Source: Phaeocystidibacter sp965659725
GTDB taxonomy: Bacteria; Bacteroidota; Bacteroidia; Flavobacteriales; Schleiferiaceae
Reading direction: 5' to 3'
Assembly (NCBI GenBank): GCA_965659725.1
Contig: CBFHXG010000002.1
Coordinates: forward strand, 62,001 to 126,000
DNA length: 64,000 bases
Shown here: positions 7,467 to 16,184 of the stretch, one piece after another
Layout of the letters: each line of letters starts with the position of its first letter
Position numbering within the stretch: the first letter of the stretch is position 1
The notes under the pieces: generated by a model
The model's database searches: none
What the model saw: only the letters and a program-made list of their open reading frames with translations
Told to the model about the DNA's origin: nothing
Translations under genes and position numbers: made by a program

Positions 7467-9572
7467 ATGGACCGCGATCTACTCAAAACATCCATCGAAT
7501 ACCTGAAAGGTGTAGGGCCCGCCAAGGCGGATCTGCTCAAGACCGAACTGGGTATTTTTCGTTTTGAAGATCTACTGACCTTGTTTCCTTTTCGGTATAT
7601 CGACCGATCGAAGTTCTACACCATCAACCAGATCGAATCGTCGGCTGCAGAGGTGCAAGTAAAAGGAAAGGTCGTATCCATGGACCAAGTGGGACCACCT
7701 AGAAAGAAGCGACTGGTAGCTCAGTTTGAAGATTCCACAGGTAGGGTTGAATTGGTGTGGTTCAAAGGCGCACAATGGATCGCAAAATCCATTCAGGTCG
7801 GGACAGAATATGTTCTTTTTGGCAAGCCTAATTACTTTAAAGGAAAGTACTCCTTTCCCCACCCCGAGCTAGAGAAGGTCGAGGATTTCAAGAAAAGCCC
7901 CATGCAAGGGTTACAACCAGTGTACCCTAGCACAGAAAAACTGACCACCAAGGGTTTGAATGCGCGAGGTATTGCCAAGCTTACACGAGTGCTTCTTCCT
8001 CAACTCAAGGGAGTTATCCACGAAACCATTCCCCAGCGAATCCTCGATCACTACAACTGGCCATCGCGTGAGAATGCATTATTCGACGTGCATTTTCCGT
8101 CCGACCTAACCTCCCTAGAGGCAGCAAGACGTCGGCTGAAATTTGAAGAATTTTACTTCATACAGTTAGGCCTCTTGATGCAAAAGGAGAGGAAGACCGT
8201 TCTCACCAAAGGGCAAATATTCGATGAGGTTGGTTACAAATTCAACACCTTCTACTCCAACCACCTTCCTTTTGAACTGACCAATGCTCAGAAAAGGGTG
8301 TTGAAGGAAATCAGAAAAGACACGAGGACTGGTCATCATATGAACCGACTCGTGCAGGGAGATGTAGGTTCCGGCAAAACGGTAGTGGCATTGTTGAGCA
8401 TGCTTATTGCAGCCGACAACGGTTTCCAAAGCTGCATGATGGCGCCAACCGAGATCCTCGCACAACAGCACTATAACGGCCTAAGCGAACTGCTAGAAGG
8501 TACCGATATCCGGATCGCACTTCTCACTGGCAGCACCAAAACGGCTCGGAGAAAGGAGATCCATGCCGATCTACTCAACGGCCAGCTTGATATACTCGTC
8601 GGCACTCACGCTCTCATCGAACCAGTTGTTCAGTTCCAAAACCTAGGTCTAGCCGTGATCGATGAGCAACATCGATTTGGTGTAGCCCAACGAGCCAAGC
8701 TCTGGAAAAAGAACACCATACCACCGCATGTTTTGATCATGACAGCCACTCCTATCCCACGCACCTTGGCCATGAGTTTATATGGGGATCTCGACGTGAG
8801 TGTGATCGACGAATTGCCACCAGGAAGGAAGGAGATCAAAACGGTCCATCGCTACGATTCCAACCGTCTACAGGTTTTCGACTTTATGAAGAAGGAGATT
8901 GCGAAGGGCCGACAATGCTATGTGGTATATCCATTGATCGAGGAATCGGCAAAGATGGATTACAAGGACCTGGAAGATGGGTATGAGAGCATCTGTAGAG
9001 AATTCCCAAACCCGAAGTACAACGTGAGCATCGTGCATGGTCGCATGAAACCGGAGGACAAGAATTACGAAATGCAGCGGTTCGCGAAAGGCGAAACCCA
9101 GATCATGGTGGCTACAACCGTTATCGAAGTAGGTGTAAATGTTCCCAATGCCAGCTTGATGGTCATCGAAAGTGCCGAACGCTTCGGTTTGAGTCAACTT
9201 CACCAGCTTAGAGGCAGAGTTGGGAGAGGCGCAGAGCAGAGCTACTGCATTTTAATGACAGGGCATAAGCTTTCCAACGACGCGCGCACCCGACTAGAAA
9301 CCATGGTACGCACAAATGATGGTTTCGAAATAGCCGATGTAGACCTGCAGCTTCGAGGTCCAGGTGACCTCATGGGCACACGTCAAAGCGGAATGCTCGA
9401 CCTCAAGATCGCCAATCTGACAAAGGATGGACAACTCCTTCAATTGGCGAGAAAAGAGGCAGAAGGCATCCTAAAAGAAGACCCGAGACTGGAGCTAACG
9501 GAACATGCAGGCACACGCAGAGAGTTCATAGCCAAACACAAGGGAAAGGTCAAATGGAGCCAAATATCCTAG
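7467..9572 (+). CDS. recG: ATP-dependent DNA helicase RecG
   Basis: Remodels stalled replication forks and branch-migrates Holliday junctions. The protein is 701 residues, a normal length. The N-terminal wedge/OB domain (about 60-150) is followed by the superfamily 2 motor: Walker A GDVGSGKT (298-305), DEQH box (399-402) in VIDEQHRFGV, motif III TATPIPRTLA, and the C-terminal helicase motifs ATTVIEVGVNVPNA and QLRGRVGRG. The start ATG is preceded by no Shine-Dalgarno-like sequence, as is usual in this phylum. It stands alone on the plus strand and is divergent from the M1 peptidase gene. Confidence 0.98.
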   Translation: MDRDLLKTSIEYLKGVGPAKADLLKTELGIFRFEDLLTLFPFRYIDRSKFYTINQIESSAAEVQVKGKVVSMDQVGPPRKKRLVAQFEDSTGRVELVWFKGAQWIAKSIQVGTEYVLFGKPNYFKGKYSFPHPELEKVEDFKKSPMQGLQPVYPSTEKLTTKGLNARGIAKLTRVLLPQLKGVIHETIPQRILDHYNWPSRENALFDVHFPSDLTSLEAARRRLKFEEFYFIQLGLLMQKERKTVLTKGQIFDEVGYKFNTFYSNHLPFELTNAQKRVLKEIRKDTRTGHHMNRLVQGDVGSGKTVVALLSMLIAADNGFQSCMMAPTEILAQQHYNGLSELLEGTDIRIALLTGSTKTARRKEIHADLLNGQLDILVGTHALIEPVVQFQNLGLAVIDEQHRFGVAQRAKLWKKNTIPPHVLIMTATPIPRTLAMSLYGDLDVSVIDELPPGRKEIKTVHRYDSNRLQVFDFMKKEIAKGRQCYVVYPLIEESAKMDYKDLEDGYESICREFPNPKYNVSIVHGRMKPEDKNYEMQRFAKGETQIMVATTVIEVGVNVPNASLMVIESAERFGLSQLHQLRGRVGRGAEQSYCILMTGHKLSNDARTRLETMVRTNDGFEIADVDLQLRGPGDLMGTRQSGMLDLKIANLTKDGQLLQLARKEAEGILKEDPRLELTEHAGTRREFIAKHKGKVKWSQIS

Positions 9573-9673
9573 CGCCATTTCAACTGCTCAAGATGAGATT
9601 TTATATTTTCGAAAAGTGATTTGTAAACCAAGCTCTCACTTCTCTCGTTAATACTAGGACAAGATTCGATCAC

Positions 9674-10579
9674 ATGCTTTTACTCCGGCGCTACACATTA
9701 TTCGCACTCATCACCCTTACCTCCACAGTGTATGGTCAAGGGTTTCGTTTTACCACGCCGGAGGAGTATGCGCGAATAGATAAAGCATCGATAGAGCTTC
9801 TAAAGGATGTCCCCGATAAACATGATCTATCCAAATGGTTTCCAGAGCCAGGTGATCAAGGCATGCAAGCCTCATGCGTCGGTTGGGCATTGGCATATGG
9901 CATCAAGTCCTATCAAGAGGCGATCGAACATCAACGCCCACCTGAAGGTCCTGAAAACACCTTCAGCCCAGCCTTCATTTACAATCAGATCAATCGCTGG
10001 GGCTGTCAGGGTGGTTCTAACATCCGCGAAGCTTTGGAACTCATGCAGACGTACGGAGTTTCGACCATGGAGCGATTCCCATACGACGAGAACAATTGCA
10101 CTACTTCACCTACAGCGCAGGCTGCAAAGGAGGCTAAGAACTTCACCATTGCAGGGTGGAAGCGCGTTGAATTCATGAACGAAGGCCTCATGAAAACCCT
10201 CCTAGTTGATGGCAAGCCTGTGGTGATCGGCATGCAAACCGATTCGTGGTTCAGAAACCTAGATGCCGGAGAAGTATATCGCGTTGCGTCATACGAAGGA
10301 GTTGGTGGTCACGCTGTGGTGGTGGTAGGCTACGACGATAGAAAGGGCGCGTATAAAATCTTCAATTCCTGGGGTGATGACTGGGGAGATAGCGGTTATG
10401 GCTGGATCGCCTACGACCTTTTCGAGGAGGTGGTAGTGGAAGCCTATATTGTGGAAGACACAAAGACCGAAAGCAACAAAACGGTAAAGGGCAGCCAAAA
10501 AACGTCTTCAGAACCGTCTGAGGAAACACCGAAGCCAAAACAAGGATCACCACTCGTCATTCTCCCGAAGGAGCAATGA
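9674..10579 (+). CDS. Exported papain-like (C1 family) cysteine peptidase
   Basis: A signal peptide (about 1-21, TSTVYGQ) leads into a mature peptidase without an obvious inhibitory propeptide. Catalytic residues are visible: oxyanion Gln62 and nucleophile Cys68 in GDQGMQASCVGWA, His213 in GGHAVVVVGYDD, and Asn231 in FNSWGDDWGDSGYGW. The last 45 residues (about 258-301) are Lys/Ser/Pro-rich and of low complexity, and carry no T9SS sorting motif. It overlaps the next gene by 4 bp (ATGA), so the two are probably translated together. A TATTTTCG box lies at 9604-9611, giving a leader of about 55 bases if used. The substrate is unknown. Confidence 0.88.
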   Translation: MLLLRRYTLFALITLTSTVYGQGFRFTTPEEYARIDKASIELLKDVPDKHDLSKWFPEPGDQGMQASCVGWALAYGIKSYQEAIEHQRPPEGPENTFSPAFIYNQINRWGCQGGSNIREALELMQTYGVSTMERFPYDENNCTTSPTAQAAKEAKNFTIAGWKRVEFMNEGLMKTLLVDGKPVVIGMQTDSWFRNLDAGEVYRVASYEGVGGHAVVVVGYDDRKGAYKIFNSWGDDWGDSGYGWIAYDLFEEVVVEAYIVEDTKTESNKTVKGSQKTSSEPSEETPKPKQGSPLVILPKEQ

Positions 10580-11034
10580 AAACCTACACATTCGCAGGTT
10601 TTATAGAACAAGATAGCTACCAACATTCGGTGGCCCTTCCTGAAGATATCTTCGAAGAACTCACCAAAGCAGGAATAAAACGCGTCCTCATTCAATTTGC
10701 CGAAAGCGAACCCAAACACCTCGGACTTCATTCAAGGAATGGGATAGGTATGATCTGGCTAAGCAAAGGAGTAATGAAGGAAAATGACCTCCTTCCCTTT
10801 GAAGATGTGAAGATCCAGATCATGGAAGATGATTCGAAATATCAAGCACCTGAGCCAGACGTTTGGTTTGAATTGATGGATCAAGAACCTGAATTGCGTT
10901 CTCTGTTCGATAGACTAACCGTTGGTAAGCAGAGGTCGATATTATTTGCCATTGACCGACCCGTGTCAGTGGATGCGCAATTGCGTCAGGCATTGAAGCT
11001 AGCCGACAAATTAAAGGACGGATCCCTTGCGTAA
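10576..11034 (+). CDS. YdeI/DUF1905-family protein
   Basis: A 152-residue cytoplasmic protein. The N-terminal half (about 1-90) looks like DUF1905, a small beta-barrel fold (MKTYTFAGFIEQD, HSVALPEDIFEEL, GIGMIWLSKGVMKE); the C-terminal part (about 95-150) has the bacteriocin-protection YdeI/OmpD-associated pattern, with an SILFAIDRP-type segment before a final helix. The biochemical role of this family is not established. It starts within the stop of the papain-like peptidase gene, implying coupled expression. I recognise the family from overall pattern only. Confidence 0.6.
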   Translation: MKTYTFAGFIEQDSYQHSVALPEDIFEELTKAGIKRVLIQFAESEPKHLGLHSRNGIGMIWLSKGVMKENDLLPFEDVKIQIMEDDSKYQAPEPDVWFELMDQEPELRSLFDRLTVGKQRSILFAIDRPVSVDAQLRQALKLADKLKDGSLA

Positions 11035-11134
11035 GGAGGCAACCTCTTGCCCGTCAATTATGAGCACCAGAAACTTTATGGAGACTTTGTTTGTTCCTAC
11101 CTTGCGTTTCCGCAATAAAAATGCGTCGATCTTC

Positions 11135-11776
11135 ATGTCCACTCAATCAACATTAACGGCTCAAATGTCACCTATAAAGCGTTTCTGGAACCGACAGATA
11201 AGGGTCCATCGTTATTTCAAGATAACGGGAGGTTATCGCTTTATTGGCAAGAATTTGTTGCGTTTGTTGGCGTTCTTGGTGCTCTTCACCGCAGCAGCTT
11301 GGGCTATCAATGAATATGTGATCGATTTTACAGGACTTTCAAAATCCATTACCGAGAAGTATTCGCCAGTAGCGGTGGTTACTTGGCTCTTTGCAAGTGA
11401 GGTGATCTTAGGCGTGCTCCCTCCTGAGGCGTTTATCCTATGGGCGCAATCTTTTTCTCAGCCCTACGCCATGGTTTTCTTACTGGCGTCAGTGAGTTAT
11501 GCCGGTGGATTGATCTCCTTCTTCATCGGATCAAGATTGTATCACTTCTCCCGGATCCATAAATGGGTAGATGAGAAATTTGCCTCCTGGATCGTCCAGA
11601 TCAAACGATATGGCGGATTGTTGATTGGTATAGCAGCACTCACCCCACTACCCTACCCCTTGATCTCTATGATCGCCGGACTATCTGGAGTTAAGAAACG
11701 AGTATTCATGACCGTAGCACTCATCAGATACGTTCGTTTCTTCATTTGGGCTTTGGTACTTTTCAAGGCCATCTAA
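11135..11776 (+). CDS. VTT/DedA-like inner-membrane protein
   Basis: A 213-residue membrane protein with about five hydrophobic segments. The central region (EVILGVLPPEAFILWAQSF, then AGGLISFFIGSRLYHF) and the late ALTPLPYPLISMIAGLSGV match the VTT (SNARE-associated/DedA) fold, whose members move or scramble phospholipids. Start choice: the frame is open from 11027, but that would overlap the previous gene and add 36 polar residues; ATG 11135 or ATG 11165 (MSPIKRFW) is more likely. Its role here is inferred from the family only. Confidence 0.8.
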   Translation: MSTQSTLTAQMSPIKRFWNRQIRVHRYFKITGGYRFIGKNLLRLLAFLVLFTAAAWAINEYVIDFTGLSKSITEKYSPVAVVTWLFASEVILGVLPPEAFILWAQSFSQPYAMVFLLASVSYAGGLISFFIGSRLYHFSRIHKWVDEKFASWIVQIKRYGGLLIGIAALTPLPYPLISMIAGLSGVKKRVFMTVALIRYVRFFIWALVLFKAI

Positions 11777-11826
11777 GGCGGAAAAGCATACTGTTTTTCG
11801 CGCTTCTTTCTTTCTCCTTACATCCT

Positions 11827-11834
11827 TACCTTTG
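11827..11834 (+). promoter_or_regulatory. -7 promoter box TACCTTTG of pheT
   Basis: A perfect TAnnTTTG lying 40 bases before the pheT ATG, leaving a leader of roughly 34 bases. No leader peptide or attenuator hairpin is visible in that short leader. Confidence 0.55.
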
Positions 11835-11874
11835 CCGTTATTATTCATCGGGATACCGCAATATTTTTTGACTT

Positions 11875-14310
11875 ATGACCATCAGCTATAGCTGGCTCCG
11901 GAGATACCTCGACTTCGATCCAAAGGACGTTACACCTGAACGTGTTTCTGAAATCCTTACCAGAACTGGACTTGAAGTTGAAGGAGTAGAAGAAGTAGAA
12001 TCCGTGAAAGGCGGACTCCAAAAAGTGGTGGTTGGTAAGGTATTGACCTGCGCGAAACATCCCGATGCCGATCGATTGAATGTAACTACCGTTGATGTTG
12101 GAGAAGGCGAGCCTCTTCACATCGTTTGTGGTGCACCGAATGTGAAGGAAGGAATCCTCGTTCCTGTGGCAACCGTAGGTGCTGTTCTATACCCAGGCGG
12201 AGGAGACGAAAAATTAAAGATCAAGAAAGGCAAAATCCGTGGTCAGGTTAGCGAAGGAATGATCTGTGCCGAGGATGAACTCGGACTTGGAGCGTCCCAT
12301 GACGGCATCATGATACTCGATGATTCGAAAGCCAAGGTTGGCATGCCAGCGGCTGAGTATTTCGAATTGGAATCGGATACCGTATTTGAAATAGGACTCA
12401 CTCCCAATCGTACCGATGCAATGGGTCACTTTGGCGTTGCTCGTGACCTCCGCGCAGGTCTGCTGAGGGATGGAGTTCAAACGAAGCTCAGCCTTCCATC
12501 TGTGGTAGCATTCTCCGTAGATCATAAAGAACGTCCTTTCAAGATCACCGTGGAAGATACCCAGGGTTGTCCGCAATACCTTGGCGTAACCCTCACCGAT
12601 GTACAGGTCACAGAGTCACCATCTTGGTTGAAGAATGCCCTACTCAGTATTGGTCTCCAGCCCATCAACAATGTTGTTGACATCACCAATTTCGTTCTTC
12701 ACGAAACAGGTCACCCACTCCACGCTTTTGATGGAGATAAGATCCAAAACGATCACGTTCGCATTCGCACTCTAGCCAACGGATCTAAATTCACTACGCT
12801 CGATGAAAAGGAACGCGAGTTGGATGGAAGCGATCTGATGATCACCGATGATAGCGGCGGGTTGTGCATCGCAGGCATCTTCGGCGGCATGACCAGCGGA
12901 GTGACCGAAGGCACATCCACCGTATTCCTTGAAGCTGCTTGGTTTAACCCAGTTCGCATTCGTAAAACAGCAAAGCGCCACGCTTTGAATACCGATGCTT
13001 CGTTCAGGTATGAACGAGGAGTAGACCCAGAGATGACGGCTTATGCACTGAAGCGTGCTGCACTTTTGATCCGCGAAATTGCAGATGGAAAGATCGGCTC
13101 GGACATCGTTCAGGCTATCGATAAGAAATTTGAAGAGGTCAAGATCGACCTAAGCTACGAGCGCATCAATGCGCTACTTGGCCAAGAGATCCCTCGCAAA
13201 GAAATACTGTCTATCCTCGAATCGTTAGACTTCACAGTACGTGGAGAGAATGTCGACTACTTGCAGGTTTCGGCCCCAATCTATCGTTGGGACGTCACCC
13301 GTGAGGCCGATGTAGTAGAAGAGATACTTCGCATCTACGGGTTCGACAATATTGATTTTCCCGAAGGCATGCGCATGTCTATGCCACACACGGAAAAGAG
13401 ACACCCAGATGATCTTAAGCGCTCCGTAAACGGCATCTTGGTCGGTTTAGGATTGACGGAGATCATGAACAACTCGTTGACCAAACGAGCCTATTACGAG
13501 AATAACTCCGACTTCAGTGAGGGTGTAACCATCCTGAATCCATTGAGCCAAGATCTTGGCGTTATGCGCCAGACACTTCTCTTGGGTGGACTTGAAACCA
13601 TAGCTTACAACAGCAATCGCCAGAATAAGAATATTCGTTGTTTCGAATTCGGGAAAGTATACTCCAAGAAGGATGACAATTTTGTAGAAGCCAATCATCT
13701 CGCGATGTGGGTTACCGGTAAACGCACTGAGCAACATTGGACTTCACCTGCACAAGGTAGCAGCTTCTTTACTTTGAAAGGGTTGGTTGAGTCGCTACTG
13801 ATAAAAACTGGCTTGGCTTATCAATTCAAACCCATTCAGGAACACGCACTTTTTGCTGATGGACTGGAGATCGTTGCGCAAGGAAGGACCATTGGTCATC
13901 TTGGGATCGTTCCTAGAAAGTACATGAAGCTGACCGACATCGACGAGGTCGTGTTCTATGCTGAATTCAATTGGGATATGATGATCCCAATGATCCAAAG
14001 AACGAAAGTGAAGTACTCAGACCTTCCTAGAACCTTTGCCGTTCAGCGCGATCTAGCCTTGTTGGTGGATAGGGATGTTCGCTATGCCGATCTGGAAAGA
14101 GTTGCTCGAAAGACAGAAAAGAAATGGTTGAACAATGTGGACCTTTTCGATGTCTATGAGGGAAGCAATTTACCGGAAGGCAAGAAGAGTTACGGCTTGC
14201 GTTTTACATTGCTCGATCATCAAAAGACGTTGAACGACGCACAATTGGATCAAACCATGGCCAAGATACAAGAGGCTTTGGAGAAGGAATTCAGTGCAGA
14301 GCTCCGATAA
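11875..14310 (+). CDS. pheT: Phenylalanyl-tRNA synthetase beta subunit
   Basis: The large subunit of the (alpha-beta)2 synthetase that charges tRNA-Phe. At 811 residues it is full length. Domains in order: N-terminal MTISYSWLRRYLDF; tRNA-binding OB domain (about 40-155, VVVGKVLTCAKHPDADRLN and IVCGAPNV); B3/B4 editing domain (about 215-395, NVVDITNFVLHETGHPLHAFD); B5 domain; catalytic-like core; and C-terminal FDX-ACB anticodon-binding domain (about 715-811, YSDLPRTFAVQRDLALLVD). pheS is not in the window. The next gene follows after 5 bp and may be cotranscribed. Confidence 0.98.
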   Translation: MTISYSWLRRYLDFDPKDVTPERVSEILTRTGLEVEGVEEVESVKGGLQKVVVGKVLTCAKHPDADRLNVTTVDVGEGEPLHIVCGAPNVKEGILVPVATVGAVLYPGGGDEKLKIKKGKIRGQVSEGMICAEDELGLGASHDGIMILDDSKAKVGMPAAEYFELESDTVFEIGLTPNRTDAMGHFGVARDLRAGLLRDGVQTKLSLPSVVAFSVDHKERPFKITVEDTQGCPQYLGVTLTDVQVTESPSWLKNALLSIGLQPINNVVDITNFVLHETGHPLHAFDGDKIQNDHVRIRTLANGSKFTTLDEKERELDGSDLMITDDSGGLCIAGIFGGMTSGVTEGTSTVFLEAAWFNPVRIRKTAKRHALNTDASFRYERGVDPEMTAYALKRAALLIREIADGKIGSDIVQAIDKKFEEVKIDLSYERINALLGQEIPRKEILSILESLDFTVRGENVDYLQVSAPIYRWDVTREADVVEEILRIYGFDNIDFPEGMRMSMPHTEKRHPDDLKRSVNGILVGLGLTEIMNNSLTKRAYYENNSDFSEGVTILNPLSQDLGVMRQTLLLGGLETIAYNSNRQNKNIRCFEFGKVYSKKDDNFVEANHLAMWVTGKRTEQHWTSPAQGSSFFTLKGLVESLLIKTGLAYQFKPIQEHALFADGLEIVAQGRTIGHLGIVPRKYMKLTDIDEVVFYAEFNWDMMIPMIQRTKVKYSDLPRTFAVQRDLALLVDRDVRYADLERVARKTEKKWLNNVDLFDVYEGSNLPEGKKSYGLRFTLLDHQKTLNDAQLDQTMAKIQEALEKEFSAELR

Positions 14311-14315
14311 GGACA

Positions 14316-15218
14316 ATGTTTCGAATCGCATTCGACCCCATTTATTGTCACCCTCTACCCGAAGGACACCGCTTTCCAATGGCAAAGTATGAGCTGTTAC
14401 CTCAACAACTCATTCATGAAGGCACAGTGAGCGAATCGGCTTTCTTTAGCCCGCCAAAACTCTCTGAAGAGCGCATTCTTCGCACGCATGATGCCGACTA
14501 TTGGCAGGAATTGAAAGATGGATCGATCTCGAAGAAAAAGCAACGCCGGATCGGATTCCCTTGGAGTGCGGAACTGGTCAAAAGAGAACGGATCATCTGC
14601 CGGGGCACTACCCTCAATGTAGAATATGCGATGGAGGATGGCGTCTCTTTCAACATTGCAGGAGGCACACATCATGCTTACACAGACAGAGGTGAAGGAT
14701 TCTGCCTTCTGAACGACATTGCCATCGGTGCCCACCACCTGATCGACTTCCATGGAATGGATAATATCCTGGTGGTTGATCTCGATGTGCATCAGGGCAA
14801 CGGCACTGCCCAGATATTTGAGAACGACCCTCGCGTGTTCACTTTCAGTATGCACGGAGATAAGAATTACCCTCTTCAAAAAGAAAAGAGCGACCTCGAT
14901 GTGCCGCTACCGGATGAGGTGGATGACCAAACGTATCTAAAGACACTGGATCACCATCTCAAATCATTGGTCGAAAAGCTTGAGCCGCAATTCATTTTCT
15001 TTCAGTCGGGGGTAGATGTCCTGCACACAGACAAACTAGGAAGAATGGGTTTGACCATCGATGGATGTAGGGAACGAGATAAGCTCGTTTTTGAAATATG
15101 CATCAAGAACGAAATTCCAGTTGCCGTCAATATGGGTGGGGGGTATTCTGAGCGGTTGGGAGATATCATCGAGGCCCATGCAAACACCTATCGCACAGCC
15201 GCGTTCTTATACGGTTGA
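14316..15218 (+). CDS. Histone deacetylase-like zinc deacylase
   Basis: A 300-residue member of the arginase/deacetylase fold (HDAC/AcuC/acetylpolyamine amidohydrolase group). Tandem His119-His120 in GGTHHAY, zinc ligands Asp157 and His159 in VVDLDVHQGNGT, and the third ligand Asp239 in SGVDVLHTDKLG are all present, as is the glycine-rich NMGGGYS near the end. It would hydrolyse acyl-amide bonds of lysine, polyamine or small substrates; which of these cannot be read from the sequence. It sits 5 bp after pheT. Confidence 0.9.
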   Translation: MFRIAFDPIYCHPLPEGHRFPMAKYELLPQQLIHEGTVSESAFFSPPKLSEERILRTHDADYWQELKDGSISKKKQRRIGFPWSAELVKRERIICRGTTLNVEYAMEDGVSFNIAGGTHHAYTDRGEGFCLLNDIAIGAHHLIDFHGMDNILVVDLDVHQGNGTAQIFENDPRVFTFSMHGDKNYPLQKEKSDLDVPLPDEVDDQTYLKTLDHHLKSLVEKLEPQFIFFQSGVDVLHTDKLGRMGLTIDGCRERDKLVFEICIKNEIPVAVNMGGGYSERLGDIIEAHANTYRTAAFLYG

Positions 15219-15238
15219 TGATTCTCCCACTATCGTCG

Positions 15239-15246
15239 TATTTTCG
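15239..15246 (+). promoter_or_regulatory. -7-like box TATTTTCG before the propeller gene
   Basis: One mismatch from TAnnTTTG, 8 bases before a TTG start codon. Confidence 0.35.
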
Positions 15247-15254
15247 GGACAGCT

Positions 15255-15902
15255 TTGCTCAATTACATCAAAATAGCATTCCTACTCCTCATCGGATTAC
15301 CTACGGCCCTAAGTGCTCAGGAATCACCGATTGGAAAGATATTTGGTCCACAGCAAGGTTTGCCTCAAGAAGAGTACTACTGTGTAATTGAAGCCACGGA
15401 TGGCACCATGTACGTGAGTACCGATCAAGGGGTATTTCGCATCATTGGCAATGAAGTTACCCAACACACCACAGCTGACGGTCTAACGAGTAATACGGTA
15501 TTCAAGGTAATGGAAGATCCAAAGGGTAGGATCTGGGCGCTTACGTACGATGGCGGTGTGTGTTACTTTGAAGGTGAACAGTGGGTAACGCCGAAGTGGA
15601 ATGAATCTTTGATGGATATCAATCGAGCAACATTCCCTTATCATTTGATGGTTACGGAAAAAGACTATGTGCTGGTTGATCTGATCAAGGTCGACTTTGA
15701 AATACATGGTGCCTTTGTCAACGTTTCGGTTGTTGAGCGCATCACCATTCCTGACGAGGAAACCGAATGTCGATTACATGCGTTGAAAATTAACAGCGAA
15801 TCCATGGAGTTCAACGTGACTCTATCCGACTTCACTTCAAGGTTCAATGACTTTCGGCCCGTAGATATCGATTTCCTTAAAACTGGCCTATACCATTCAT
15901 AA
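15255..15902 (+). CDS. Exported two-component-regulator-propeller (Reg_prop) protein, apparently shortened
   Basis: The start is TTG at 15255: the frame has no ATG before codon 51, yet a clear signal peptide (LNYIKIAFLLLIGLPTALSAQ) follows directly. Residues 22-115 carry two or three beta-propeller repeats of the ligand-sensing type (GLPQEEYYCVIEATDGTMYVSTDQGVF; GLTSNTVFKVMEDPKGRIWA). In hybrid sensor kinases such repeats form a sensor of about 700 residues before a transmembrane helix and kinase. Here only 215 residues remain, and there is no membrane segment or kinase; the last 100 residues are not recognisable. It may be a remnant or a stand-alone periplasmic protein. Confidence 0.65.
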   Translation: MLNYIKIAFLLLIGLPTALSAQESPIGKIFGPQQGLPQEEYYCVIEATDGTMYVSTDQGVFRIIGNEVTQHTTADGLTSNTVFKVMEDPKGRIWALTYDGGVCYFEGEQWVTPKWNESLMDINRATFPYHLMVTEKDYVLVDLIKVDFEIHGAFVNVSVVERITIPDEETECRLHALKINSESMEFNVTLSDFTSRFNDFRPVDIDFLKTGLYHS

Positions 15903-15950
15903 ACTTAATATTGAATGGACTTTGCTTGTGTCGCATATTCGTATTGCGAT

Positions 15951-16164
15951 AACTGAGAAACACATTGCAAGGAATTAGGTCTCTTGCTTTCATCATCACC
16001 TTGCAATTTGTTTACAGCAATATTTCTCTCTCTCAGTTCTCCGTTTTGAATGAAATACCGAAACGGAATAACCCGAAGAGTTAGGTGGCTTCGGGTTCAC
16101 ATAGCGGTTTTCGTGCATGATCCAACAGATCAAAAAAAAGTCCCGATACACTCGGGACTTTTTT
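15951..16164 (+). ncRNA. Candidate structured RNA: five stem-loop units ending in an intrinsic terminator
   Basis: The gap between the propeller gene and purL is filled by successive inverted repeats. In order: outer stem AACTGAGA (15951-15958) with TCTCAGTT (16031-16038), enclosing a long stem 15958-15972/15999-16013 (14 of 15 pairs; core ATTGCAAGG/CCTTGCAAT); CCGTTT/AAACGG (16041-16066); AACCCGAAG/CTTCGGGTT (16070-16097, perfect 9 bp); TGATC/GATCA (16118-16132); then the terminator GTCCCGA/TCGGGAC. No gene is served downstream, because purL converges. It could be an independent small RNA, a 3'-UTR-derived RNA of the propeller gene, or, read on the other strand, the purL 3' UTR. No perfect TAnnTTTG precedes it (TAATATTG at 15906 has one mismatch). 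Confidence 0.4.
16132..16164. terminator. Bidirectional intrinsic terminator between the RNA candidate and purL
   Basis: The stem GTCCCGA (16140-16146) pairs with TCGGGAC (16152-16158) around a 5-base loop. It is flanked by eight A on the left and six T on the right, so it can work for both converging transcripts. Confidence 0.88.
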
Positions 16165-16184
16165 CATTCTATATGGTATAATCC

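Noticed and set aside
15951..16164. Reading the stem-loop region as 6S RNA, tmRNA or RNase P RNA
   Set aside because: The hairpins lie in series rather than in one long rod, there is no tRNA-like end or tag frame, and it is too short for RNase P.
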